In this document: positions 1 to 8,094 of the stretch, piece after piece
How positions within the stretch are numbered: position 1 is the first letter of the stretch
Layout of the letters: every line of letters starts with the position of its first letter
Assembly (NCBI RefSeq): GCF_000308695.1
Contig: NZ_BAGG01000019.1
Span: forward strand, 1-64,000
Direction of reading: 5' to 3'
DNA: 64,000 nucleotides
Source: Nocardia takedensis NBRC 100417
Lineage (GTDB): Bacteria > Actinomycetota > Actinomycetes > Mycobacteriales > Mycobacteriaceae
Position numbers and translations under genes: made by a program
Notes under the pieces: model-generated
The model's input: only the letters and a program-made list of their open reading frames with translations
The model's database searches: none
What the model was told of the DNA's origin: nothing

Positions 1-67
1 AAACAGATCGTCGGGGCATGACCGTGAGCCCACGCAACGGTTTCCGTCCCACAGCCGCCTCGCGGCG

Positions 68-1912
68 GTGGGCACCGCCCCCGAACAGGCTCACCGCGGT
101 CGCGATCACAGCTGTTCTCGCGGCCCTGCTGGTACTCTCGGGATGGTCAGCGCCGCCGCCCAACCCGCCCCGCCGACCACCCCGACACCGGCCCCGCCGA
201 CCACGACAGCACCGCCGATACCCGGCGCAACCGTCGCGCCCGCCCCCACGACGACCCCGTCCCCGTCGCGATGGGTGCAGCCACCGACCCCGAGCCGCCC
301 CATCTCGCCACCCTCGACCACGTCCCCGACTCCGATTCCCGCCCCGTCGGATTCGACCGGGGGCGGGTCGGGTGAGTGTGGGGTGAACAACATCTCGGGG
401 TGTGTGGCGAAGGCGATCGACGGGTTCTTCGCACGCGTGGTCGAGACCTCGCTGAACCCGCTGCTCGATCTGGTCGGGCACACCCTGCTAACCACCCCTG
501 AACCCGGCGAGCTGCCCCATGTCGGGGGGATGTGGGATCGGTCCTGGCAGTTGGTCCTCGCCGTGTACGGGTTGGTGGTGATGGCGGCCGGGGTGCTGCT
601 CATGGTCCGTGAGACGTTGCAGACCCGGTACTCGATCCGTGAACTCGCTCCGCGTCTGGTGGTGGGGTTCGTGGCCGGGGCGATGAGCATGGTCATCGCC
701 ACCGCCGCGATCGGTTTCGCCAACGCCTTGGCCCAGACGATCGCCGGGGACGGGGTCGAACCCGACTCGGCCGGCGCGGCATTGACCCGCCTCGCCCCGA
801 CCGGCGGCAACAGTCAGATCTTCTCGCTGCTGTTGATGCTCGCGTTGGCGGTGATGCTGCTCGTGCTGCTCATCGCCTACGTGGTGCGGGTCGCGGTCAC
901 GATCGTCCTCGTCGTCGCCGCTCCGCTGGCGTTGATGTGTCACGCCCTGCCGGGTTTGGACGGGGTCGCGCGGTGGTGGTGGCGTTCGTTCGCGGCGTGC
1001 CTGTCGATCCAGGTGGTGCAATCGCTGATCCTCGTGACGGTCCTGCGCGTGTTCCTGACCCCCGGCGGGTGGGGATTCTTCGGCCCGAACGCCGACGGGA
1101 TCGCGGACCTGATCGTGGCCCTCGCCCTGATGGGCGTACTCATCAAGACCCCGTTCTGGCTGCTGTCGGTCCTGCGGATCGGCCAAGGCCGCACCTTCGT
1201 CGGCTCGATCGCCCGCAGCTACTTCACCTACAAGACCCTCGGCCTACTCAAAGGAGCCGGCGGCGGTGGCGCAGGCTCGCCCGTCAAGCCACCACGCCGA
1301 CGGACCCCGCGCCCACCGGCCGGCCCGAAAGACCCCTACGCCCGCACCCGCGCGACCCGCGACGGACAGCTCATGTTGCCCCTCGAGGGTGTGCGTCGGG
1401 TACCGCGACGACGGGCTCCCGAACCCGCCGGATCGTCCGCGTCCGCGGCGAGGCCGACACCGCCTCGCACGCAGCGCGGGAGGCAACTGGCCTTCGACTT
1501 CACCCCACCCGCCCCGCCCGACCCCTACAAGGGTGTCCGGCCGGGACGAGACGGCCAGTACCCGTTGCCGATCCGCGCCACCCGCGTCAAACCCACACCA
1601 CCACAGGAACCGCCCCGCCCACCGAGCACCCCGACACCGCGCAAGCGTCGACCCGAACAACTCGCGTTCGACTTCGACGCCGCCCCGCCCACACCGGCCG
1701 ACCCCTACGCCCGGGTGCGCCCGTCGCGGTCGGGTCAGTACCCGTTGCCGTTCCCGGTGGCCCGGGTCAAACCCACACCACCACCGCCTAATCCGCCCCA
1801 ACCCTCGCCGCCGCCGAGGCGGTCGGTGGGACGGCAGCTACATCTTCCGTTGCCCGATCTACCCGTGCGCCGCCGCGCGCCGCGTTCCCCGCGAGGAGGG
1901 AAACTTCGATGA
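68..1912 (+). CDS. VirB6/TrbL-like conjugation membrane protein with motif-repeat tail
   Basis: Probable polytopic channel component of a type IV secretion/conjugation machine, placed by its position directly before a VirB4 ATPase and by its membrane topology. Residues (numbered from the GTG at 68) 27-100 are Pro/Thr-rich and probably extracytoplasmic. Hydrophobic segments lie near 162-180, 197-222, 252-292, 307-329 and 346-365. Residues 400-614 form a Pro/Arg-rich, presumably cytosolic and disordered tail. The tail carries three DPYxxxR-type repeats and six Q[LY]x[LF][PD]-hydrophobic motifs (Q434, Q473, Q497, Q531, Q557, Q590). The start is uncertain. A convincing signal peptide (ATG at 18, hydrophobic core near 80-140) lies in another frame and would join this frame if one G were restored in the G run at 140-142. 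Without it, translation would begin at GTG 68 or ATG 143. The stop overlaps the next start (ATGA). The fold family is inferred from topology and context. Confidence 0.7.
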   Translation: MGTAPEQAHRGRDHSCSRGPAGTLGMVSAAAQPAPPTTPTPAPPTTTAPPIPGATVAPAPTTTPSPSRWVQPPTPSRPISPPSTTSPTPIPAPSDSTGGGSGECGVNNISGCVAKAIDGFFARVVETSLNPLLDLVGHTLLTTPEPGELPHVGGMWDRSWQLVLAVYGLVVMAAGVLLMVRETLQTRYSIRELAPRLVVGFVAGAMSMVIATAAIGFANALAQTIAGDGVEPDSAGAALTRLAPTGGNSQIFSLLLMLALAVMLLVLLIAYVVRVAVTIVLVVAAPLALMCHALPGLDGVARWWWRSFAACLSIQVVQSLILVTVLRVFLTPGGWGFFGPNADGIADLIVALALMGVLIKTPFWLLSVLRIGQGRTFVGSIARSYFTYKTLGLLKGAGGGGAGSPVKPPRRRTPRPPAGPKDPYARTRATRDGQLMLPLEGVRRVPRRRAPEPAGSSASAARPTPPRTQRGRQLAFDFTPPAPPDPYKGVRPGRDGQYPLPIRATRVKPTPPQEPPRPPSTPTPRKRRPEQLAFDFDAAPPTPADPYARVRPSRSGQYPLPFPVARVKPTPPPPNPPQPSPPPRRSVGRQLHLPLPDLPVRRRAPRSPRGGKLR

Positions 1913-4794
1913 CCACACCTGTACGCATCCCCGCCGATGTCGATCGCGGCGACCGTCTACTCGGCCCGTTCACGGCCCGCCAACTCGCCGTGCTGGCACC
2001 GACCGCGCTGGGGCTGTATGTCGGGTGGCTCGCTACGAGATCGGTGGTGCCGTCGCTGGTGTATCTGGTGGCCGCCGCCCCGATCGCCGCCCTGGTGACC
2101 GTCGCGGTCCTGACCCGCCGCGACGGGCTCCCGGCCGACCTGCTCCTGATGGCCGCGATCCGACACCGATTCCGGGCACGCCACCTCATCGCCCAACCCG
2201 AGCACGCGGCACCAGCGCCGGGCTGGATCACCGCCCGCGCCGGCCGGACCCGTTCCCGGGCACCGGTTCCGGCGGCGCTGTCGGCGCGGGAACTCCGGTT
2301 GCCGGACTCGGTCACCGACAGCGGCGGCGGGGTGGGGGTGATCGACCTCGGCGCCGAGGGACTCGCCGTGGTCGCGGTCGCGTCCACCCTGAACCTGGCG
2401 TTGCGGACCCCGGTCGAGCAGGATGGCCTCGTCGGGCAGCTCGCGGGTTGGCTGCATTCCCTGCGCCAACCCGTCCAGATCCTCATCCGCTCCGCACGAT
2501 TGGACCTGACGACCCACCTGACCGGCCTGCACGAGGCCGCCGCCGACATGTCCCCGGACCTGGCCGCCGCCGCCCACGACCACGCCGAGCACCTCGCCGA
2601 ACTCGCATCGCGCGAGCACCTCACCCGACGTCAGGTGCTGCTGATCTGGCGAGAACCCCTGCCCGCCACGAACTCGACACGGCGCAGGAGGGTGGGCAGT
2701 GCTCGGGCTCGGCGGGGCTTTCCCCAGGGCGCGCGACGCGGGGCCGAGGCCCGGTTGCTGCGCCGGATGAGCGAGGCCGCCGACCTGCTCGCCCCACTCG
2801 GGATCACGGTCACCGCCCTCGAAGACACCCAGGCCACCGCCGTGCTGAGCACCTGCTGCAACCCCGATCGACTCGTCTCGCCGGCGGGCGAGATCACCGG
2901 CCGCGACGCCGTCGTCACCACCGGCCCCGCCGTCACGGCGGACCCGTTCGCGCCGGATGGGGTGGGGTTCGGGCCGGAGTCGTTGACGATCGGTACCCGA
3001 CACCTCGAGATCGGCAGCGACTGGGCCACCACCCTCGCGGTCACCGGCTACCCGCGCGAGGTTACGGCGGGCTGGCTCGGCCCGTTGCTGACCCATCCGG
3101 GGCGGGTCGAGGTGGCGGTGCACATCGACCCGGTCGACCCGGTCACCGCCGCCACCCGCCTACGCCGCCAACTCACCCGCCTGGAGTCCTCGCGGATGCA
3201 CGACGCGCACCGGGGCCGCCTGTCCGACCCGCTGGTCGACGTCGCGGTCGAGGACGCCGCCGACCTGTCCGCGCGGGTCGCGCGCGCCGAAGCCCGCCTG
3301 TTCCGGGTCGGGGTCTATCTCACCGTGCACGGCGAGACGGAATCCGAGTTGGCCGAGGAGGTTGCTGCCGTGCGGGCGCTGGCCGCGAGCCTGCTCGTGG
3401 ACACCGCGACACTGTCTTACCGTGCCGCGCAAGCATGGGCCACGACCCTGCCCCTCGGGCTCGATCTGATTCGGGTGTGCCGCACGTTCGACACCGCCGC
3501 CCTCGCCGCGGCTTTCCCCTTCGATTCCCCGCAATTGCCGGTGCCCGATCCGGTCGAGGCCGCTCGCCCGTCCGGGGTGCTCTACGGCCGCGACGCCGCA
3601 TCCGGTCTGTTGTTCGTGGACAGGTTCGGGGTCGAGGCGCACAACCACAACGCGGTCGTGCTCGGGCGCAGCGGGGCGGGGAAGTCGTATCTGGTCAAGA
3701 CCGAGATCCTGCGTTCGCTGTATCGGGGGATCGAGCAGGTCGTCATCGACCCCGAGGACGAATACCGGCGGTTGGCCGAAGCGGTCGAGGGAACCTACAT
3801 CCGCCTCGGTGCACCCGGGGTTCGGCTCAATCCGTTCGACCTGGAAATCCACCTCCACCCCGACGGACGGCGCACCGCCCCGGCGGATGCTCTGAACAGA
3901 CGGAAGTTGTTCCTGCACACCCTCGTCATCGTGCTGCTCGGTGAGCAGACACCCGCCCACCGGGCGGCCCTGGACACCGCGTTGACCGGCACCTACGCCG
4001 CCGTCGGGATCACCGAGGACCCCGCGACCTGGACTCGACCCGCACCGATCCTGGGCCAACTGCGAGACCAACTCGAGGCCCTGGGCACGCCCGCCGGCGG
4101 CGAGGTGGCCGCGGGCTTGGCCCCGTTCGTCGGCGGTGGTGCCTTCGCCGAACTGCTGGACGGGGACACGACGATCGCCCCCGAGGGCGCGTTGATCGTG
4201 TTCTCACTGCGTGACCTACCCGAAGAACTCAAGGCGATCGGCACGCTGCTCGTGCTGGACGCGACCTGGCGGCGGGTAGCGAATCCGACCGATCGACGGC
4301 CCCGAATGGTGACCGTGGACGAGGCGTGGCTGCTCATGCGCCAGCCCGCCGGCGCGCAGTTCCTGTTCCGGGCCGCCAAGAGTTTCCGCAAGCACTGGGC
4401 CGGACTCACCGTCGCGACCCAGGACAGCGCTGATGTTCTGTCGACCGAGCTGGGGCGGGCGATCGTCTCCAATGCCGCGACCCAGATCCTGTTGCGGCAG
4501 GCACCTCAGGCCATCGACGAGGTCGCGAGCGCGTTCGGGCTCTCCGACGGTGAACGCCAATTCCTGCTCACCGCCGCACGCGGCAGCGGACTGCTCGCGG
4601 TCGGCGGCACCGACCGCGCGGTGTTCGGGTCACTGGCCTCACCCACCGAACACGACCTCATCACCACCGACCCCGCCGAACTCATCGACACCGACACCGG
4701 TCACGCCGACATCGACCTCGACCAGCCGCCGGCACCGGTCACCGGACCGGACAGCGGCAGGCGCGAGGCGTTTCCCGACGGACGGGCGGCATGA
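1909..4794 (+). CDS. PrgI-VirB4 fusion: type IV secretion/conjugation ATPase
   Basis: Cytoplasmic motor ATPase of the conjugation apparatus. Residues 1 to about 75 look like a PrgI/VirB3-type domain: a GPFTARQLA-like start followed by two adjacent hydrophobic segments near 26-70. The rest is VirB4-like. The Walker A motif GRSGAGKS is at about 586-593 and the Walker B strand MVTVDEAW has D804/E805. A conserved C-terminal region (SFRKHWAGLTVATQD) follows. At 961 aa it is long enough for a PrgI-VirB4 fusion. The start at 1909 is supported by the strong RBS GAGGAGGG about 8 nt upstream and by the ATGA overlap with the preceding gene. The stop overlaps the next start in the same way, so the genes look translationally coupled. 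Such fusions are known in actinobacterial and Gram-positive mobile elements. Confidence 0.88.
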   Translation: MTTPVRIPADVDRGDRLLGPFTARQLAVLAPTALGLYVGWLATRSVVPSLVYLVAAAPIAALVTVAVLTRRDGLPADLLLMAAIRHRFRARHLIAQPEHAAPAPGWITARAGRTRSRAPVPAALSARELRLPDSVTDSGGGVGVIDLGAEGLAVVAVASTLNLALRTPVEQDGLVGQLAGWLHSLRQPVQILIRSARLDLTTHLTGLHEAAADMSPDLAAAAHDHAEHLAELASREHLTRRQVLLIWREPLPATNSTRRRRVGSARARRGFPQGARRGAEARLLRRMSEAADLLAPLGITVTALEDTQATAVLSTCCNPDRLVSPAGEITGRDAVVTTGPAVTADPFAPDGVGFGPESLTIGTRHLEIGSDWATTLAVTGYPREVTAGWLGPLLTHPGRVEVAVHIDPVDPVTAATRLRRQLTRLESSRMHDAHRGRLSDPLVDVAVEDAADLSARVARAEARLFRVGVYLTVHGETESELAEEVAAVRALAASLLVDTATLSYRAAQAWATTLPLGLDLIRVCRTFDTAALAAAFPFDSPQLPVPDPVEAARPSGVLYGRDAASGLLFVDRFGVEAHNHNAVVLGRSGAGKSYLVKTEILRSLYRGIEQVVIDPEDEYRRLAEAVEGTYIRLGAPGVRLNPFDLEIHLHPDGRRTAPADALNRRKLFLHTLVIVLLGEQTPAHRAALDTALTGTYAAVGITEDPATWTRPAPILGQLRDQLEALGTPAGGEVAAGLAPFVGGGAFAELLDGDTTIAPEGALIVFSLRDLPEELKAIGTLLVLDATWRRVANPTDRRPRMVTVDEAWLLMRQPAGAQFLFRAAKSFRKHWAGLTVATQDSADVLSTELGRAIVSNAATQILLRQAPQAIDEVASAFGLSDGERQFLLTAARGSGLLAVGGTDRAVFGSLASPTEHDLITTDPAELIDTDTGHADIDLDQPPAPVTGPDSGRREAFPDGRAA

Positions 4795-5138
4795 CCCCGG
4801 ATTCCGACATCCGCCCGGGGTGTGTAGCCGGGGTGGTGCTGTCCGGCCCGGCCGTCGCGCGCCCGGGGTCGGCGGGCCGGTGCGGGCGATTGCGGCCCCC
4901 GGATCGGGCGCTGCGCGCGATGGCAGGCGCGGTCGGGGTTTCCGGTCGGTGGCCGCCGGGGCGGCGGCAGAAAGCAAGCGCGAGAAGGCAGTTGACGATC
5001 CGGGCTGGTCGGAGCGTTCATAGACCCCCGGTGGCCCCGACACGGGCCACCCGAACACAACCGGCCACACCCCGGCGACCCGCCGACCCCGCCCCGGGGC
5101 GGTGCCACCGGGACACGACACGAGAGAGGTGTTCATGA
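4791..5138 (+). CDS. Possible small Arg/Pro-rich protein
   Basis: A 115-codon frame whose ATG overlaps the VirB4 stop (ATGA) and whose stop overlaps the ATG of the next gene, again as ATGA. The double 4-nt overlap fits the packing of this operon and is the main evidence for expression. Against it, the product is Arg/Pro-rich with no recognisable domain, third-position GC falls in the second half, and there is a hairpin inside it (5030-5051). A competing frame ending at 5023, just before that hairpin, could encode a shorter protein from a GTG near 4880, but it has no clear RBS. No function can be assigned. If neither frame is real, 4795-5134 is a 340-nt stretch holding only the hairpin. Confidence 0.35.
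   Translation: MTPDSDIRPGCVAGVVLSGPAVARPGSAGRCGRLRPPDRALRAMAGAVGVSGRWPPGRRQKASARRQLTIRAGRSVHRPPVAPTRATRTQPATPRRPADPAPGRCHRDTTRERCS
5030..5051 (+). other. Perfect 8-bp hairpin inside the conjugation operon
   Basis: GGTGGCCC (5030-5037) and GGGCCACC (5044-5051) are perfect reverse complements around a 6-nt loop. There is no T-run after it, so it is not a canonical intrinsic terminator. It could modulate read-through from the VirB4 gene into the small gene and recombinase downstream. Confidence 0.4.
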
Positions 5139-5446
5139 ACGAGAAATCACCGGCGCGGAAGGTGGTCACACCACTACATCGACGCGGCGAACCCCGCACC
5201 CGACGAACGCCGGACACGCCGGCACCGGAGATGGTCGACCTGCGCGCGGGCGGGCTGACCGCCTCGTACCGCATCCGCTACATCGACGGCCCCGAAGCCG
5301 TGCGAGTAGCCGATCAGCAGGCGCGCGCCATCGCGGCCCTGCTGCGCTGGCTCGCCACCCAGGACCACACGACCACAACCGCGCTGTCGGGCGTGGTCGA
5401 TCTCGATGCCCCCGACCGCGACACCGACGACCGGAAGGCGGCCTGA
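5135..5446 (+). CDS. Small hypothetical protein upstream of the recombinase
   Basis: A 103-aa protein with no family I recognise. The N-terminal 30 residues are basic and Pro/Arg/Thr-rich. The second half (about 35-85) looks folded, with a YRIRYIDGPEAVRVADQQ segment that reads like strands followed by a helix (ARAIAALLRWLAT). The C-terminus is acidic. I prefer the ATG at 5135 over an in-frame start at 5102 because GAGAGAGG sits 6 nt upstream. The stop lies one base before the recombinase ATG, so the two are almost certainly co-transcribed. It could be a recombinase accessory or directionality factor by position only; no HTH motif is evident. Confidence 0.6.
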   Translation: MNEKSPARKVVTPLHRRGEPRTRRTPDTPAPEMVDLRAGGLTASYRIRYIDGPEAVRVADQQARAIAALLRWLATQDHTTTTALSGVVDLDAPDRDTDDRKAA

Positions 5447-5447
5447 G

Positions 5448-7655
5448 ATGCCCGAATACATCGGCCCCGGCGAGTCGGAGGTGATGGCCGCGCCCATGCC
5501 GGCCTTCCTCGGCGCGACCGGCCCCGACCTGTTGGGCATCAGCGGGGGCTCGCAGGTGCCCGTGGCGGTGTTCCTGCGGACATCGACTCGGGACTTGCAG
5601 GACCCGACCCTGTCGCTGCCGCGCCAACTCCAGAACTGCCGCAACGTCCTACCGGCGGGGTTCGTCATCGTGGCGTTCTTCTACGACATCGAATCCAGCC
5701 GCACGGACCTCGATCTGCGCGGGTTCGGCAACGCGCACGAGGCGTTCGACATCCCCATACCGCGCGACGGGGGACTGGCCGATCTGCTGGCCGAAGCCCG
5801 CCACCCGAACCGTCGATTCGAGGCGGTCGTGGTCGAGGAGATCGAACGCGCCGCCCGCTGGACACGCCAGTCCACCCAGCTCGAACACGAGTTGGAACAG
5901 GTGGGTATCCCGCTGTTCGCCGCCGACGAGGGACCGATCTCGCTGTCGGAGAAACGCGCCACCCAGGTACTCGTCCGACGGGTGAAACAGGGTGTGGCGG
6001 AATGGTTCCTGCGCCACACCCTTGAACAGTCCTGGGAAGGCTACGAACAGCACGCCAAACAGGGATGGAACATCGGCAAGTCCTGCCACGGCTACCTCAA
6101 CGAGAAGGTGCCGCACCCGGTCGCGGCCAAACGCGAGGAAGGCCGCACCAAGTCCCGACTCGTCGTGGACCCCGAACGCGCCCCCGCCGTGGTGCGGATC
6201 TTCCAGTGGCGCTACGACGAACGAATCGCTTACAAGGTGATCGCGGACCGGCTCAACACTGATCTCGACCGGTACCCGCCGCCGGTCCCCAACGGGGTCG
6301 GGCGGGCGCGGGGATGCTGGACCACCTCGTCGGTGCGCGAGATCCTGATCAACCCCAAATACACCGGCCACATGGTGTGGAACCGGCGATCGACCAAGAA
6401 GGGCGGCAAGCTCATCCCGCCCGAGAAGTGGGTGTGGTCACCCGAACCCACCCACGAGGCGTTGGTCAGCCGCGAGATGTGGGAAGCGGTGCAGCAACGC
6501 CGCACCGCCCGACAGGGATCACGCATGGGCGGCAAGAACTCTCACCCCGACACCATCCGAACCTACGTGCTGCGCTCCCACGTCCACCACGCCCAATGCC
6601 ACCGCCGGATGTCGGGCAAGACACGCGGGAACTACGGCTACTACTCCTGCCAACCCAAACTCGATCGCGTCGCCAAACCCGAGTCCTACGCCGACCACCC
6701 CCGCGCGGTCTACGTCCGCGCGGACTCCCTACTCGACTGCGTCGAATCGTTCTTCAACGACCACGTGCTCGGGCGCGACCGGGCCGTGCTGCTACGCCAC
6801 CAACTACGCGGCCAACAGACCGGCGACCACCACGACACCCAGGCCCGGATCGCCGCGATCGAGAAGACACTCAACGACATCGCCCGCCGACAGGACAACC
6901 TTCTCGAGGACCGCGAATCCCGCAGCGCCACCACCGGCGACGAGATGGCCGACGCATGGGCCGAACGGCTACGCCGTCGCTTCGCCGAACTCGAGCAGGA
7001 ACGCCGAACCAAGACCGGCCAACTGGAAAAGCTGCGCGAGCAAGCCGCCCGACAACAACCCGACGACCCCGACCTGATCGAGCAACTACCCCTTCTCGCG
7101 CTGAAACTGACCACCGCCCCCGATGCCCTGCAACGCGACCTGTACGCGGCGTTCGGGATCAAGATCACATACGACCACAACACCAAACACGCGATCATCG
7201 CCGTCACGCTGACAACGGACACGGTCAACGCCGCCGCGCAAGCCGCTACCGCACTGGCAGCGCCACCGGAACCAGCAGCGGAACCCCCGCCCACAACAGG
7301 GCGAAACAATGTCCAATACAAAACCGTCGACACGGCAACATCAGTTGCCCATGTTTTTGGTGCCCTCGGCAGGATTCGAACCTGCGACACCCGCTTTAGG
7401 AGAGCGGTGCTCTATCCCCTGAGCTACGAAGGCTGGTCTCGGTGGACGTTCGGGAGTCTACCGGGTGAGGGGTGGGGGAGAGGAATCGTGGGTGGGGGTG
7501 GGTGGGGTCAGAGGGGTGGGAGGTCGGTGCCGGGGTCCATGTGCATGGACAGGCGGGCGGTGCGGATGTGGTGGAGGCCCTCGAGGGCGGTGCGGCGGGC
7601 GAGGTGGGCTTGGGTGGGGGTGCGGGCTCGGTCGAGTTGGGCCGCGGCGGCGTAG
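5448..7655 (+). CDS. Large serine recombinase (integrase), frame runs through the tRNA gene
   Basis: Integrase of the mobile element. The N-terminal resolvase-type catalytic domain has the nucleophile region FLRTSTRDLQ (Ser about 46) and a later EEIERAARWTRQS segment corresponding to the DRLxR-type motif. It is followed by a recombinase domain (GYLNEK...VVDPERAPAVVRIFQW...VREILINPKYTGHMVWNR), a divergent zinc-ribbon-like stretch (HHAQCHRRMSG...YYSC) and a coiled coil (about 470-570, AAIEKTLNDIARRQDNLLE...). Start 5448 follows the previous stop by one base, with GGAAGG about 10 nt upstream. The recognisable protein ends near residue 620. The frame then continues without a stop, antisense through tRNA-Arg (about residues 637-662) and some 75 codons of chromosomal sequence to 7655. 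The last hundred or so residues are therefore probably supplied by the insertion site. Confidence 0.85.
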   Translation: MPEYIGPGESEVMAAPMPAFLGATGPDLLGISGGSQVPVAVFLRTSTRDLQDPTLSLPRQLQNCRNVLPAGFVIVAFFYDIESSRTDLDLRGFGNAHEAFDIPIPRDGGLADLLAEARHPNRRFEAVVVEEIERAARWTRQSTQLEHELEQVGIPLFAADEGPISLSEKRATQVLVRRVKQGVAEWFLRHTLEQSWEGYEQHAKQGWNIGKSCHGYLNEKVPHPVAAKREEGRTKSRLVVDPERAPAVVRIFQWRYDERIAYKVIADRLNTDLDRYPPPVPNGVGRARGCWTTSSVREILINPKYTGHMVWNRRSTKKGGKLIPPEKWVWSPEPTHEALVSREMWEAVQQRRTARQGSRMGGKNSHPDTIRTYVLRSHVHHAQCHRRMSGKTRGNYGYYSCQPKLDRVAKPESYADHPRAVYVRADSLLDCVESFFNDHVLGRDRAVLLRHQLRGQQTGDHHDTQARIAAIEKTLNDIARRQDNLLEDRESRSATTGDEMADAWAERLRRRFAELEQERRTKTGQLEKLREQAARQQPDDPDLIEQLPLLALKLTTAPDALQRDLYAAFGIKITYDHNTKHAIIAVTLTTDTVNAAAQAATALAAPPEPAAEPPPTTGRNNVQYKTVDTATSVAHVFGALGRIRTCDTRFRRAVLYPLSYEGWSRWTFGSLPGEGWGRGIVGGGGWGQRGGRSVPGSMCMDRRAVRMWWRPSRAVRRARWAWVGVRARSSWAAAA
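7334..7349. other. Hairpin between recombinase gene and tRNA 3' end
   Basis: GGCAAC (7334-7339), ATCA loop, GTTGCC (7344-7349): a perfect 6-bp inverted repeat only 8 nt from the CCA end of the tRNA gene, in a locally AT-rich stretch. It may terminate tRNA transcription or be part of the recombination site. There is no U-run on either side that would settle it. Confidence 0.4.
7358..7433 (-). tRNA. tRNA-Arg (anticodon CCU)
   Basis: Read on the minus strand, the 76 nt fold as a complete tRNA. The 7-bp acceptor stem is GCCTTCG with CGAGGGC (one G-T pair). The D-arm contains AGCTCAGGGGATAGAG. The anticodon stem CCGCT/AGCGG encloses the loop CTCCTAA with anticodon CCT. The T-arm has GTTCGAATC, the discriminator is A and the CCA is encoded. 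The element with the serine recombinase abuts its 3' end, which is the side normally used as an integration target. The gene is intact, so insertion has preserved a full tRNA. Confidence 0.95.
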
Positions 7656-7861
7656 TGGCGTTCGGCGGCGTCGGCGAGGGCTTGTTTGGCGGTGTCGTTG
7701 GTGCCGGTGAGGTTGAGGATCTGGCCGCCGAGGCGTTCGTTGACCTGGTGGGCTTCGGCCACCGCGTCGTCAAGGGCGATGATGGCGTGCTCGCGGGTCT
7801 GGCGCAGGGTCAGGGCGAGGATCGCGATGACGATGATCGCGAGTAGGAGTAGCCACGCCAT
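7508..7861 (-). CDS. Small single-pass membrane protein of unknown function
   Basis: A 117-aa protein starting MAWLLLLAIIVIAILAL. One N-terminal membrane anchor (about 2-18) is followed by an Ala/Gln/Arg-rich helical, probably coiled-coil, region to about 100 and a Pro-ended tail (DLPPL). The start at 7861 is chosen because GAGGGAAGG precedes it by 9 nt; the open frame continues upstream only as an antisense shadow of the monooxygenase gene. It is the first chromosomal gene right of the element and is read toward the tRNA. The anchor and helical body suggest a membrane-tethered structural or regulatory protein, but no family is recognised. Confidence 0.7.
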   Translation of the reverse strand: MAWLLLLAIIVIAILALTLRQTREHAIIALDDAVAEAHQVNERLGGQILNLTGTNDTAKQALADAAERHYAAAAQLDRARTPTQAHLARRTALEGLHHIRTARLSMHMDPGTDLPPL

Positions 7862-8050
7862 CCTCGGTCGCCTTCCCTCGGAGGTGCTGGATGAATTCGA
7901 GCCTACCGGCGGATTGCGGCCTTGGCCGGGGTGAATGAGGGGGAATAGCGGTCGCCCCGTGGGAGGGACTGTCGGTTGTGGTCTCGCAGACTGCGGCGGA
8001 GTGCGATCCCTCCCTCGTCCGGCGCGAGGTTTCTTCCGATGGAAGAGAAT

Positions 8051-8079
8051 CGGTCGGCCGAGGAGACCCCGGCCGACCG
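8051..8079 (-). terminator. Probable terminator of the monooxygenase operon
   Basis: CGGTCGGCC (8051-8059) and GGCCGACCG (8071-8079) form a perfect 9-bp stem with an 11-nt loop, 16 nt past the monooxygenase stop on the minus strand. It is followed in that direction by a pyrimidine-rich stretch (ATTCTCTTCC). The remainder of 7862-8094 shows no other gene. Confidence 0.6.
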
Positions 8080-8094
8080 AAAAGAAACGCGAAT

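Larger units (their letters stand above)
7300..7433. other. Inferred attachment-site junction (tRNA 3' end / element end)
   Basis: Element genes (recombinase) stop making sense as protein just left of the tRNA, and unrelated chromosomal genes begin just right of it. An AT-rich patch (about 7305-7360) precedes the tRNA 3' end. The exact crossover cannot be fixed because the other end of the element, which should carry a partial copy of the tRNA 3' sequence, is outside the window. Confidence 0.45.

Noticed and set aside
1266..3944. Long plus-strand frame overlapping the VirB6-like and VirB4 genes
   Set aside because: Arg/Pro/His-rich out-of-frame reading of two genes with clear motifs; no domain of its own.
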